Assembly: GCA_900557385.1 (NCBI GenBank)
Contig: USSP01000086.1
Coordinates: 1-7,711 of the forward strand
Source of the DNA: an uncultured Lachnospiraceae bacterium
GTDB lineage: Bacteria; Bacillota; Clostridia; Lachnospirales; Lachnospiraceae
DNA length: 7,711 bases
Direction: 5' to 3'
Part shown: one piece after another, positions 1-6,791 of the stretch
How the letters are laid out: every line of letters begins with the position of its first letter
How positions within the stretch are numbered: position 1 is the first letter of the stretch
Notes under the pieces: model-generated
Databases searched by the model: none
Told to the model about the DNA's origin: nothing
What the model saw: the letters and a program-made list of their open reading frames with translations, nothing else
Program-made: the position numbers and the translations under genes

Positions 1-771
1 TGCCCCCCCGCTGCGGGGGGCCCCGCCGCCCCCGCCGCCGCCGCCGCCACCGCTGCTGCTTCCACTGCTGGAAGAAGGCGGATTGTAGACCTTCCGTTCA
101 TGGGTGAAGGTTGCCTGAGGATTGTGAATGTCACAATGATAAATCATATTGTCCTTCAGTGCGTTCAAAGAAGGTTCCCGTTTCTTGCTATAAGAGGTCA
201 CGATCAGAAAGTTGATGACCAACGCGATTGCAATCGCCAACAGGAAATTACAGGTGTAACGCATGGGCTGTGGAATATCTTTTCCCTGCAAAACCGCGTA
301 AATCTGCTCAAATCCCTGGGCAGCACATTCGTAATAATCTCCGTCCGTTGCGTAGGTATAAATGTTGTCGGTAATCGTATAACAATAGCTGTCCGTCACC
401 ATATACTGACATTCGCCGAAACCGGAAATCCACAGCTGCCGGTTATCCATATCAATGGTAAAAATGACACCATCATCATATTGGCTGAAAAACGATCCGT
501 AAACTGCCTTGCTCAGGTCGTATGTATCCTCATAATTGTTATAGTCGGTGGTATAAAGAACCGCATGACCATATTCTGTGATCGGTTTCATGACCTCCAA
601 CAGATCTGATTCCTCTGCATCGGTCAATAGATCTGCCTCATCGCTGATCACCACCTCATTTGCCTCATCCGCATAAAGAGAATCATCTGCTGCGAAAACA
701 GGCAGTACCGAAACACCACTCAAAAGCAGAGCGGTCAGAAAAGCACTCACTTTCAAAAAACATTTACGCAC
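1..771 (-). CDS. TPM-domain (YgcG/YdjH-like) secreted membrane protein, 3' end off the left edge
   Basis: The frame is open from the start to the left edge (257 codons visible, no stop), so the C-terminus is missing. A signal peptide (residues 1-27, basic start, hydrophobic core, ending LPVFA) precedes a TPM-type domain (about 38-165) with the family-like stretch DDGVIFTIDMDNRQLWISG (99-117). A membrane helix lies at about 174-192 (CNFLLAIAIALVINFLIV), and the tail becomes Ser-rich and then almost pure Gly (233-250), as is usual for this family. I chose GTG at 771 because AGGAGG (785-780) sits 8 nt upstream; an in-frame ATG at 777 is only 2 nt from it. The start lies inside the end of the zinc-ribbon gene, so the two are probably coupled. 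In B. subtilis a TPM protein (YdjH) follows a zinc-ribbon protein (YdjG) in the pspA-linked ydjFGHI operon. Precise function is unknown; the family match is confident, the envelope-stress role is inferred. Confidence 0.85.
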   Translation of the reverse strand, partial: MRKCFLKVSAFLTALLLSGVSVLPVFAADDSLYADEANEVVISDEADLLTDAEESDLLEVMKPITEYGHAVLYTTDYNNYEDTYDLSKAVYGSFFSQYDDGVIFTIDMDNRQLWISGFGECQYMVTDSYCYTITDNIYTYATDGDYYECAAQGFEQIYAVLQGKDIPQPMRYTCNFLLAIAIALVINFLIVTSYSKKREPSLNALKDNMIYHCDIHNPQATFTHERKVYNPPSSSSGSSSGGGGGGGGGGAPRSGGA

Positions 772-2149
772 GGTCATCACCTCCTGTTCTATCAAACTGG
801 GGCAGCTTCCGGGATGCCAGAATATTATAATTGTGGATGATCCGTACAAAGGTCAGGAAAACCACGGCGATGCAGACCAGCATACAGCCGTAATACCAGT
901 AATCCGATACCGGAGCCATAATCCACATCAGAAGCGATACGATAAAGCAGATGATGCATGCCGTAGGTGAAAGGGCATCCAGGGAAGAAGACTCTGCTTT
1001 CTCGGATTTCTTCCGTTTCCGATAGCCCTTTTTCCCCTTATCATAGGCACCCTGTTCCTTCTTTTTCATGGTGTGGGATTCCACCATTGCCATGATAGCT
1101 GTGATAATGGTAAGAATCGAGGTCATGAACAATGCCTTGGAGGCCGTCATGGTGAAGATGAGATTTAACAGCAGGAAAATCGGAATTGCCAACAGCAGCG
1201 AGCCGATTCCGTACCGCTTTTCGTCAATGGGAATGTCTGCTGCGATTTTACCGGTCTGTCCATTGATGGTGACATAGGAGACACGATCCTTCTTCCGATA
1301 GGACAGAAACCACACCGGAAACATGGCATACCGGGTAGGCTGTACCTTTGTGGGCAGTGCATTTGCTCCGCTCCTGGGAGGCAGCGTAAGGCTGTAGTCT
1401 CGATAGGCAGGACATTTTTCAATGGTAGAATTGGAAATTTCCGTTGCCATTTCCACCGCCTCGCTCTGATAAAGAGCAGGGTTCACATCTTCCGTATCTG
1501 CATAGAAACCGCTCAGATAGGAGGGGTGGAAGGGCTGCATTTTTTTCACATCATAGGGAGCAGCACTCTCACTGATGTCATCAGAAAACTCTGTGGAAGC
1601 ATCATGGGTGATGCCGTCATAGGACGCATCCAGCTCGCCGGTCAGGGAAAAATACCGGGTGATATCATAATCGCCCTCACGGTGGCTCTTGGAACCCTTC
1701 AGATAAATGGAACCATTCTGTACCACATGATAAATCCAATAGGGCATGTAAATTCCCCGGAAGCCGTCGATGCATTTTTCATCCTTTAATTCCTTCGGAG
1801 CAAAAATGGAATGCTTCATCAGTTTGGCATAGGATTTTACGCAATCATCCTTCGTGATCTGGAACGGAATGATACCGTCCGGTCGTTTTTCCTGGGAAAT
1901 CCGGCTGTCCAGAATCGTGGATGCTCCGCAAAAGCTGCAAAAGGCAGCAGCGGTATTGTCACTGCTGACAATCTCTGCACCGCACTGCGGGCAGATAAAC
2001 TTCGTTACTTCAAATTCTGTTTCTTCCTCAGCACCACCGGATTCCTTAAAATCGTAGGGTGCCATCTGTGTCTGGCAATGGTCGCACACCAGCTTCTGAC
2101 TGGCAATGTCAAAACGTAAACCACCACCACAGTTAGGACATTGGTACAT
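764..2149 (-). CDS. Double zinc-ribbon (TFIIB-type) membrane protein, YdjG-like
   Basis: 461 aa. The N-terminus carries four CxxC pairs forming two zinc ribbons: C4/C7 with C22/C25, and C53/C56 with C71/C74. A soluble middle region (about 90-300) contains aromatic/proline motifs such as MPYWIYHV and FPVWFLSY, typical of proteins annotated as TFIIB-type zinc ribbon-containing. Two hydrophobic pairs follow, at about 314-333/337-356 and 396-414/417-436, separated by a very basic Lys/Arg-rich linker (361-384). It is therefore probably a multi-pass membrane protein with cytoplasmic zinc ribbons. The start ATG has GGAGGG 5 nt upstream (2160-2155). It is followed by an overlapping TPM gene, the same order as ydjG-ydjH in B. 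subtilis, whose products are linked to PspA and the membrane. No enzymatic motif is visible; a scaffold or envelope-maintenance role is inference from that synteny. It is longer than B. subtilis YdjG as I recall it. Confidence 0.85.
   Translation of the reverse strand: MYQCPNCGGGLRFDIASQKLVCDHCQTQMAPYDFKESGGAEEETEFEVTKFICPQCGAEIVSSDNTAAAFCSFCGASTILDSRISQEKRPDGIIPFQITKDDCVKSYAKLMKHSIFAPKELKDEKCIDGFRGIYMPYWIYHVVQNGSIYLKGSKSHREGDYDITRYFSLTGELDASYDGITHDASTEFSDDISESAAPYDVKKMQPFHPSYLSGFYADTEDVNPALYQSEAVEMATEISNSTIEKCPAYRDYSLTLPPRSGANALPTKVQPTRYAMFPVWFLSYRKKDRVSYVTINGQTGKIAADIPIDEKRYGIGSLLLAIPIFLLLNLIFTMTASKALFMTSILTIITAIMAMVESHTMKKKEQGAYDKGKKGYRKRKKSEKAESSSLDALSPTACIICFIVSLLMWIMAPVSDYWYYGCMLVCIAVVFLTFVRIIHNYNILASRKLPQFDRTGGDDRA
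780..785 (-). promoter_or_regulatory. Ribosome binding site AGGAGG that decides the TPM gene start
   Basis: On the minus strand AGGAGG spans 785 to 780, inside the last codons of the zinc-ribbon gene. The in-frame ATG at 777 is only 2 nt downstream, too close for efficient initiation, whereas the in-frame GTG at 771 is 8 nt away. The GTG start also yields a cleaner signal peptide beginning M-R-K. Ribosomes finishing the upstream gene would stop at 764, next to this site, which suits translational coupling. Confidence 0.7.
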
Positions 2150-2190
2150 AAGTTCCCTCCCTTGTAAAGTTAATTTCTTCTTCAGTTTAC

Positions 2191-2218
2191 ATTATATGAC
2201 AAAAGAATACCAGTAGAA
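2191..2218 (-). promoter_or_regulatory. Candidate promoter for the zinc-ribbon/TPM operon
   Basis: The minus strand carries a perfect TATAAT (2196-2191), about 42 nt before the zinc-ribbon start codon. The hexamer 16 nt upstream is TTCTAC (2218-2213), a poor match to TTGACA, so the call rests mainly on the -10 box and its location. Transcription would begin near 2184, giving a leader of about 35 nt. I saw no sigma-W-like TGAAAC/CGTA pair here, unlike the B. subtilis psp operon promoter. Confidence 0.45.
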
Positions 2219-2221
2219 TTT

Positions 2222-2238
2222 ATTGTCTCCGCAACAAT
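2222..2238. repeat. Small inverted repeat ATTGT-N7-ACAAT in the divergent control region
   Basis: A 5-bp perfect inverted repeat with a 7-nt centre lies between the two candidate divergent promoters, just upstream of the minus-strand -35 region and about 25 bp upstream of the plus-strand one. The position would suit an operator, but repeats this short occur by chance in AT-rich spacers, and no regulator can be named. Confidence 0.25.
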
Positions 2239-2262
2239 CCCTGTCTTTCTCCGTTAAGCCGG

Positions 2263-2291
2263 TTGTACCGTGAATCCAAATATGCTAGGAT
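2263..2291 (+). promoter_or_regulatory. Candidate extended -10 promoter for the sensor kinase/binding-protein operon
   Basis: TTGTAC (2263-2268) is separated by exactly 17 nt from TAGGAT (2286-2291). TGC directly precedes the -10 box, giving an extended -10 motif. The -10 matches consensus at four of six positions and the -35 begins with the strongly conserved TTG. Initiation near 2298 would leave a leader of roughly 44 nt. It is the best plus-strand candidate in the 192-bp spacer. Confidence 0.5.
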
Positions 2292-2341
2292 AAAAATAAA
2301 TAAAGCAGGAAGAAACTGGATTTTGAGGTATCCTTATAAAA

Positions 2342-4060
2342 ATGAAAAAGCATAAACTCTCCCTTTCCCGTATGATTACCATACTGGTGGTATTTCTGGT
2401 TACCATTTTTCTGTTATGGACCACCTTTTTGTTTTTATCCCTCTATACCACAGGTATGAAAGAAAATGCCAAAACCACCAGTGAACAGGCGGTGGTGCAG
2501 GCATCCAATGCCATTGCCAATTATATCGAAGATATGCAGGACATCATGAGCATGGTACAGAACAGTTTTACCACCAGTACGGAGGAGCAGAAGAAAACAC
2601 TGGAAATGCTATGCCGTGTCCGGTCAGACCTGGTTGCTATCTATATCTACAATGAAGAAGGAAGCCTGACAGATTCCTACACAGGCGGACGGAGCATGAA
2701 ACAGAATTGTTTGAAGGATTTGTCCTACATTTCCAGGGAATACTATAATCCCAGGACACTCTATCTTTCCGAACCTCATGTGGAGTCCATGCTGCAGGAC
2801 TACTATCCCTGGGTGGTATCTGTTCTGCAGGAAATTACAGTAAACAGTGGAGAAAAGGTGAGAGTGGTCATTGATATCCGTTTTTCCAAAATTTCCGACT
2901 ATGTGGATAATGTGGGAATCGGACAACACGGCTATTGTTTTATTGTGGATGCCAACGGGGAAATCATCTATCATCCTCAACAGCAGCTGCTGTATTCCGG
3001 GTTAAAAGAGGAGCCGGCAAAAGAACTGAACCTGAACCGGAACGGGTCTTTTGAAACGGACAATCTGATTTGCAGTGTGCGGAAACTGGATCAGTGTACC
3101 TGGAAAGTAGTGGGGGTAAGCTATGTCAGCGAGATGGTGACAGCGAAAGCAACGGAACTCCTCAAATATATCTGTGTGGCATTTACTGTGATTTTTCTGG
3201 TTACGGTAATTGTCAGTATGTTCATGGCAAAGCTGGTTACCAATCCGGTCAAACGACTTATTCAGGCAATGGGAGATTTCGAGCAGGATGCGGCGGCGTA
3301 TGTGTATCAGCCGGTGGGCGGAACCATGGAAATTACAGCACTTTCCCAGTCCTTTGAACACATGGTGGGAAAAATTCAGGACTTGATGAATCAGGTAAGA
3401 CAGGAAGAAATTTCTCTGCGTAAGACAGAATTAAAGGCTTTACAGGCACAGATTAATCCCCATTTCTTATATAATACCCTGGATGCCATTGGCTGGCTCT
3501 GTGAGGCTGAGCGCAGCCAGGATGCAGTGGAGATGGTAAACGCTCTGGCGAAATTGTTCCGTATCAGCATCAGTAAAGGACATGAACTGATTACCATCGA
3601 AAAGGAAGTGGAACATGCCAAGAGTTATCTGAAAATTGAAAACTTCCGTTATAAGAATCAATTTACCTATGAATTCCAGGTGGAAAAGGAATGTCTTCCT
3701 TATTACTGTAATAAAATCACCCTGCAGCCTATTATTGAAAATGCCATTAACCATGGATTAAGCCGCATGGTGGATGAGGGACACATATTGATTCGTATCT
3801 ATGAGGAAAAGGATGATATTATCTTCCAGGTGGAGGATAATGGTGTGGGCATGACGGAAGAACAGTGCCAATCTATTTTGCATAAAGAGCCGGGAGACAG
3901 TTCCGGTATCGGAATAAAAAATGTGAATGACAGGGTGAAAATCTATTTCGGAAAAGAATACGGACTCACGATTCAAAGTGAATTGGACGAAGGAACCACG
4001 GTTACGATACGGATGCCTAAAGTAGAACAGAAGGATGCAGCAGGATGGGAGAAGGTTTGA
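2342..4060 (+). CDS. YesM-type sensor histidine kinase with extracytoplasmic sensor domain
   Basis: 572 aa. Order of parts: short basic N-terminus; membrane helix 1 (about 11-34); extracytoplasmic Cache-like sensor domain (about 36-270); helix 2 (about 274-297); HAMP-type linker (about 293-350) leading into a helical region; His_kinase domain of the LytS/YesM class with QINPHFLYNTL (H374 the likely phosphorylated histidine); and an ATPase domain with N box ENAINHG (N467, N470), DNGVGM (499-504) and the glycine loop SSGIGIKNVNDR (from 520). All catalytic motifs are intact. In this class the kinase autophosphorylates and passes phosphate to a YesN-type regulator, which is encoded at 5059-6663. 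Only this ATG is usable: a stop at 2324 blocks upstream extension. Its ribosome site is weak, GAGG (2325-2328) being 13 nt away, which hints at modest translation. The 3' end overlaps the binding-protein gene, so the two are likely made together. Confidence 0.93.
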   Translation: MKKHKLSLSRMITILVVFLVTIFLLWTTFLFLSLYTTGMKENAKTTSEQAVVQASNAIANYIEDMQDIMSMVQNSFTTSTEEQKKTLEMLCRVRSDLVAIYIYNEEGSLTDSYTGGRSMKQNCLKDLSYISREYYNPRTLYLSEPHVESMLQDYYPWVVSVLQEITVNSGEKVRVVIDIRFSKISDYVDNVGIGQHGYCFIVDANGEIIYHPQQQLLYSGLKEEPAKELNLNRNGSFETDNLICSVRKLDQCTWKVVGVSYVSEMVTAKATELLKYICVAFTVIFLVTVIVSMFMAKLVTNPVKRLIQAMGDFEQDAAAYVYQPVGGTMEITALSQSFEHMVGKIQDLMNQVRQEEISLRKTELKALQAQINPHFLYNTLDAIGWLCEAERSQDAVEMVNALAKLFRISISKGHELITIEKEVEHAKSYLKIENFRYKNQFTYEFQVEKECLPYYCNKITLQPIIENAINHGLSRMVDEGHILIRIYEEKDDIIFQVEDNGVGMTEEQCQSILHKEPGDSSGIGIKNVNDRVKIYFGKEYGLTIQSELDEGTTVTIRMPKVEQKDAAGWEKV

Positions 4061-5046
4061 GAAAAAAGAAACAGAAAAAGGGAAGAAAATGTTTCCTGTT
4101 ATTGATGATAATAGTATTACTGTCCTGCACCGGTGGATGTAGCAGGAAGGCAGAAACCGGAAAAACACAAATTGCCGTTGTGACGAAATCCACCACCAGT
4201 GCCTTCTGGAAAAGTGTGTATGCAGGTGCGCGCGCTGCATCCACGGAATACAATGTGAATGTCACTTTTGAAGGACCGAATTCGGAGGATGACTATGAAA
4301 CCCAGAATGAACTGGTACAAAATGCCATAGATGCAAAGGTGGATGCTATTGTTTTTTCGGCGGTAGACTACAATGCCAATGCAGAGGTCATTGACCAGGC
4401 AGTGCAGCAGGGAATCAAGGTGGTTGTCATTGACAGCGATGTCAACAGTACCGGAGTAAGCTGCCGGATTGGAACCGACAATTACGTAGCAGGAGGCATG
4501 GCAGGACAGGCAGCCTTGAACAGCGATGCGGAAGAACTCTATGTAGGTATTGTCAACTATGGCATCAATTCTGCCAATGGACAGCAGAGGGAACAGGGCT
4601 GCAGGGACACACTGAAGGAGGATTCGCGGGTCAGCGAAATTACCACGATCAATGTACCTTCCACCATGGAGGATGCCAGGGAAGGGACGAAACAGATGCT
4701 GCTTTCCCACCCTGAAATCAATGTAGTGGTTACCTTTAATGAGTGGACCAGCCTGGGTGTAGGTTGGGCAATCCGGGATATGAACAAGGCAGACCAGATG
4801 CATGTGGTTGCCTTTGATTCCAATGTAGTCTCTGTAGGAATGCTGGAGACCGGTGAAGTGGATGCGCTGATTGTACAGAATCCATATGCTATGGGGTATC
4901 TGGGAATTGAAACCGCAGTAAACCTGGTAAGCAATCAGCCCAATGTTCTGGAAGAGGTAGATACAGCCACAACCATCGTTACCAAAGAGAATATGTATGA
5001 GCCGGAATGCCAGAAAATTCTGTTTCCATTCAATGAGAACAGATAA
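4045..5046 (+). CDS. Sugar-binding lipoprotein (Peripla_BP_4 type), probable sensory partner of the kinase
   Basis: 333 aa. A very basic N-terminus (RKKKQKKGRK) and hydrophobic stretch (17-27) are followed by C28 (LLSC) and C32 (TGGC), either of which could be the lipidated cysteine. The rest is a type I periplasmic-binding-protein fold of the ribose/galactose class: TQIAVVTKSTTSAFWKSV at 41-58, DAIVFSAVDYNA around 100-111, VVVIDSD at 126-132, GTDNY at 143-147, then VVVTFNEW, VVAFDSN and IVQNPYAMGYLGIE in the C-terminal half. It overlaps the kinase gene by 16 nt from ATG 4045. An alternative TTG at 4057 overlaps the kinase stop as TTGA, has GGGAG 5 nt upstream, and would give a protein starting M-R-K-K-K. 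Co-transcription with a kinase rather than with ABC genes suggests sensing more than uptake. The sugar is not readable; xylose, galactose and ribose are all possible. Confidence 0.9.
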   Translation: MGEGLRKKKQKKGRKCFLLLMIIVLLSCTGGCSRKAETGKTQIAVVTKSTTSAFWKSVYAGARAASTEYNVNVTFEGPNSEDDYETQNELVQNAIDAKVDAIVFSAVDYNANAEVIDQAVQQGIKVVVIDSDVNSTGVSCRIGTDNYVAGGMAGQAALNSDAEELYVGIVNYGINSANGQQREQGCRDTLKEDSRVSEITTINVPSTMEDAREGTKQMLLSHPEINVVVTFNEWTSLGVGWAIRDMNKADQMHVVAFDSNVVSVGMLETGEVDALIVQNPYAMGYLGIETAVNLVSNQPNVLEEVDTATTIVTKENMYEPECQKILFPFNENR

Positions 5047-5058
5047 ATTTCTGAATGA

Positions 5059-6663
5059 TTACTCGCTCTGTGCATATTCCGAACGATATTTGGACGGGGA
5101 TACTCCGTACTGACGTTTAAATACATAACTGAAATAATTAGGATCGGAATATCCCACACTTTTTGCAATATAATAGCTTTTCTCTGTGGTCTGGACCAAA
5201 AGACGGGCAGCCTTCTCCATACGATATTCCGTCAGATAACCGATAAAGGAATTACCGGTTTCTTTCTTAAATACGCTGGAAAAATAGGAGTTGGAGATAG
5301 CCAGAGCCTCACACACATCATCCAATGACAAGCCCTCATTCTGATAATTTGTCTGTACATAATTCTTCGCCTTACGGATTAAAGATTGGGTGGAACTGTC
5401 TCTGGCAGTCTTCATATTTTCATGGAGCTGCAAACAGTAGCTGCTCAGCCATTGCTCTAGTACATCCCGTTCCATATTAATCAGCCGGGGATATTCGCCT
5501 ACAATTTCCGGGGTGCCCTCCCCGAGTTTAATATCATTATTCAGTGTAAAATGATAAAGTGCGCTGACTAATTCCATAACAGCAACCTGATGCTCCTGCA
5601 GGGAATTCGAGGAGATATAGATTTTGTCTACATATTCTTCAACCGCATCCAGAATCATTTCATTGGATCCAAGACTAATCATCTTCAGTATTTTTGAAAG
5701 CTCATCACTGCTGTCCACAATGTTTTCCCGTTTTTGAGGAATAATCTCACCAAGGTTGATGGCTCGCTCACCACCATAAAGCACACGATAGGATACGGCC
5801 TCTTTTGCACTGTCATAGGACTGGGGCAAATCCAGGACAGTATGGCATATCTGTCCCACACCAATGGTTACCGCCGCACCAATGACTCGGTGCAGATATT
5901 TGCAGAAACGGTCACATTCATCCGTCAGATCCAACAGTTCATCTTCAGCGGAAAGCTGCGCGATGACTACCGTATTATCCAGATAGGTAAAGCATTTCGC
6001 CTTCCACTTTCCAGTCAGCCGTTCTCTGACCTGTTTATCCACGGAAAGAGTCAGAAATCGTGCATCCATATCCTTTGGAACCTGGTTTGAGGAGGTGTGG
6101 ACAACCAGACAGCAAAACAGAGGACCCTCAAAGGAAATCTGGTAATTATCCATATATTTAAACAGTTCATCCTCATGGATTCTTCCTTCTATCAAGGTAG
6201 AGTAGAAGTTTGCCTGTAAAAGAGGGAGAGCGTTCATATAATAAGCCTGAAGAACTTCCAGGCTTTTCTTTTCGCTGATCTCTTGATCCATCTTTTCTTT
6301 TAATTTTGCAAAGACATTGGATAGTTCACTGGCATTTAATGGCTTTAAAACATATTCATCAATTTCGAGATGAATGGCTTCTCTTGCATATTCAAATTCG
6401 TCAAAACCGGTAAACAGCAGTACATGGGTAGAAGGGTAGTCTTGCTTGATATGGCTGCACAATTCCAGTCCGTCCATGTAAGGCATCCGGATATCAGACA
6501 TCACCACATCCGGTTGGTATGCCTCAATCATTTCCAGTGCCTTAACGCCGTTATTTGCATGCCCAATCACAGAAAAGCCTAGCTCAGACCAAGGGAGCTT
6601 CTGCATAATCATTTGAATTACTTCTTCTTCATCATCCACCAATAGTAAGGTATATTGAGGCAT
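5059..6663 (-). CDS. YesN-type response regulator (receiver plus AraC-family DNA-binding domain)
   Basis: 534 aa. The receiver domain (1-125) has the acidic pair D10/D11, the phospho-acceptor D57 in MSDIRMPYMDG, T85 in LLFTGFDEF and K107 in YVLKPL, all as expected for an active receiver. A middle region (about 150-310), with VTIGVG and SYDSAKEAVSYRVLYG, matches the poorly understood GGDEF-like linker common in YesN regulators. The C-terminus (about 427-530) is an AraC-type DNA-binding domain with two helix-turn-helix units, SLDDVCEALAISNSYFSSVF and YIAKSVGYSDPNYFSYVFKR. The start has GGAGAG 7 nt upstream (6676-6671). It is the natural partner of the kinase at 2342, although it lies on the opposite strand, tail to tail with the binding-protein gene and downstream of the sugar permease. 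Likely targets are the adjacent sugar transporter promoter and perhaps its own; that is inference. Confidence 0.93.
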   Translation of the reverse strand: MPQYTLLLVDDEEEVIQMIMQKLPWSELGFSVIGHANNGVKALEMIEAYQPDVVMSDIRMPYMDGLELCSHIKQDYPSTHVLLFTGFDEFEYAREAIHLEIDEYVLKPLNASELSNVFAKLKEKMDQEISEKKSLEVLQAYYMNALPLLQANFYSTLIEGRIHEDELFKYMDNYQISFEGPLFCCLVVHTSSNQVPKDMDARFLTLSVDKQVRERLTGKWKAKCFTYLDNTVVIAQLSAEDELLDLTDECDRFCKYLHRVIGAAVTIGVGQICHTVLDLPQSYDSAKEAVSYRVLYGGERAINLGEIIPQKRENIVDSSDELSKILKMISLGSNEMILDAVEEYVDKIYISSNSLQEHQVAVMELVSALYHFTLNNDIKLGEGTPEIVGEYPRLINMERDVLEQWLSSYCLQLHENMKTARDSSTQSLIRKAKNYVQTNYQNEGLSLDDVCEALAISNSYFSSVFKKETGNSFIGYLTEYRMEKAARLLVQTTEKSYYIAKSVGYSDPNYFSYVFKRQYGVSPSKYRSEYAQSE

Positions 6664-6707
6664 CCTTTTTCTCTCCGTAAACAGTATGTAGGTTGAAACT
6701 TGTCCTC

Positions 6708-6736
6708 ATTATAACAAAAAAAGAGTGACAGACCAA
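6708..6736 (-). promoter_or_regulatory. Candidate promoter for the response regulator, nested in the terminator
   Basis: On the minus strand a perfect TATAAT (6713-6708) follows TTGGTC (6736-6731) with a 17-nt spacer. The -35 shares only TTG with consensus, but spacing and the -10 are good. Initiation near 6701 gives a leader of about 38 nt before the regulator start. The -35 falls at the loop/3'-arm junction of the upstream terminator hairpin, so transporter read-through and regulator initiation share the same DNA. Confidence 0.5.
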
Positions 6737-6759
6737 CAATAAAATGTCTGACACTCTTT
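6716..6759 (-). terminator. Rho-independent terminator after the sugar permease gene
   Basis: Arms at 6720-6733 and 6746-6759 are complementary over 14 positions with one A/A mismatch (6728 against 6751), around a 12-nt loop. Read on the minus strand, the hairpin ends in a run of seven T (6722-6716), the usual U-tract, the first three of which can also pair in the stem. It lies about 32 nt after the permease stop codon, so it would end the transporter transcript before the response regulator. In the plus direction the T-run is short, so minus-strand termination is the stronger reading. Confidence 0.8.
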
Positions 6760-6791
6760 CAAATTTCAATATTTTAAAAATTTCTCAGTAA

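Noticed and set aside
28..60. GCC/GCT trinucleotide runs as a functional DNA repeat
   Set aside because: They are simply Gly and Ser codons of the TPM protein's low-complexity tail.
100..609. Plus-strand open frame of 169 codons
   Set aside because: It lies antisense to the TPM gene, which has a signal peptide, a TPM-like domain and a Gly-rich tail; the plus-strand product shows no recognisable domain and no clear ribosome site.
2150..2341. Riboswitch or structured leader upstream of the kinase
   Set aside because: The predicted leader is only about 44 nt, AT-rich and lacks any stable hairpin or known aptamer motif.
4117..4803. Minus-strand open frame of 228 codons
   Set aside because: It is the reverse complement shadow of the binding-protein gene, whose family motifs are unmistakable; the shadow product is Cys/His-rich with no domain.
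5011..5022. CAGAAAATTCTG palindrome followed by TTT, as a terminator of the binding-protein gene
   Set aside because: It lies within the coding sequence, has a four-base AT-rich loop and a four-pair stem, and the T-run is only three long.
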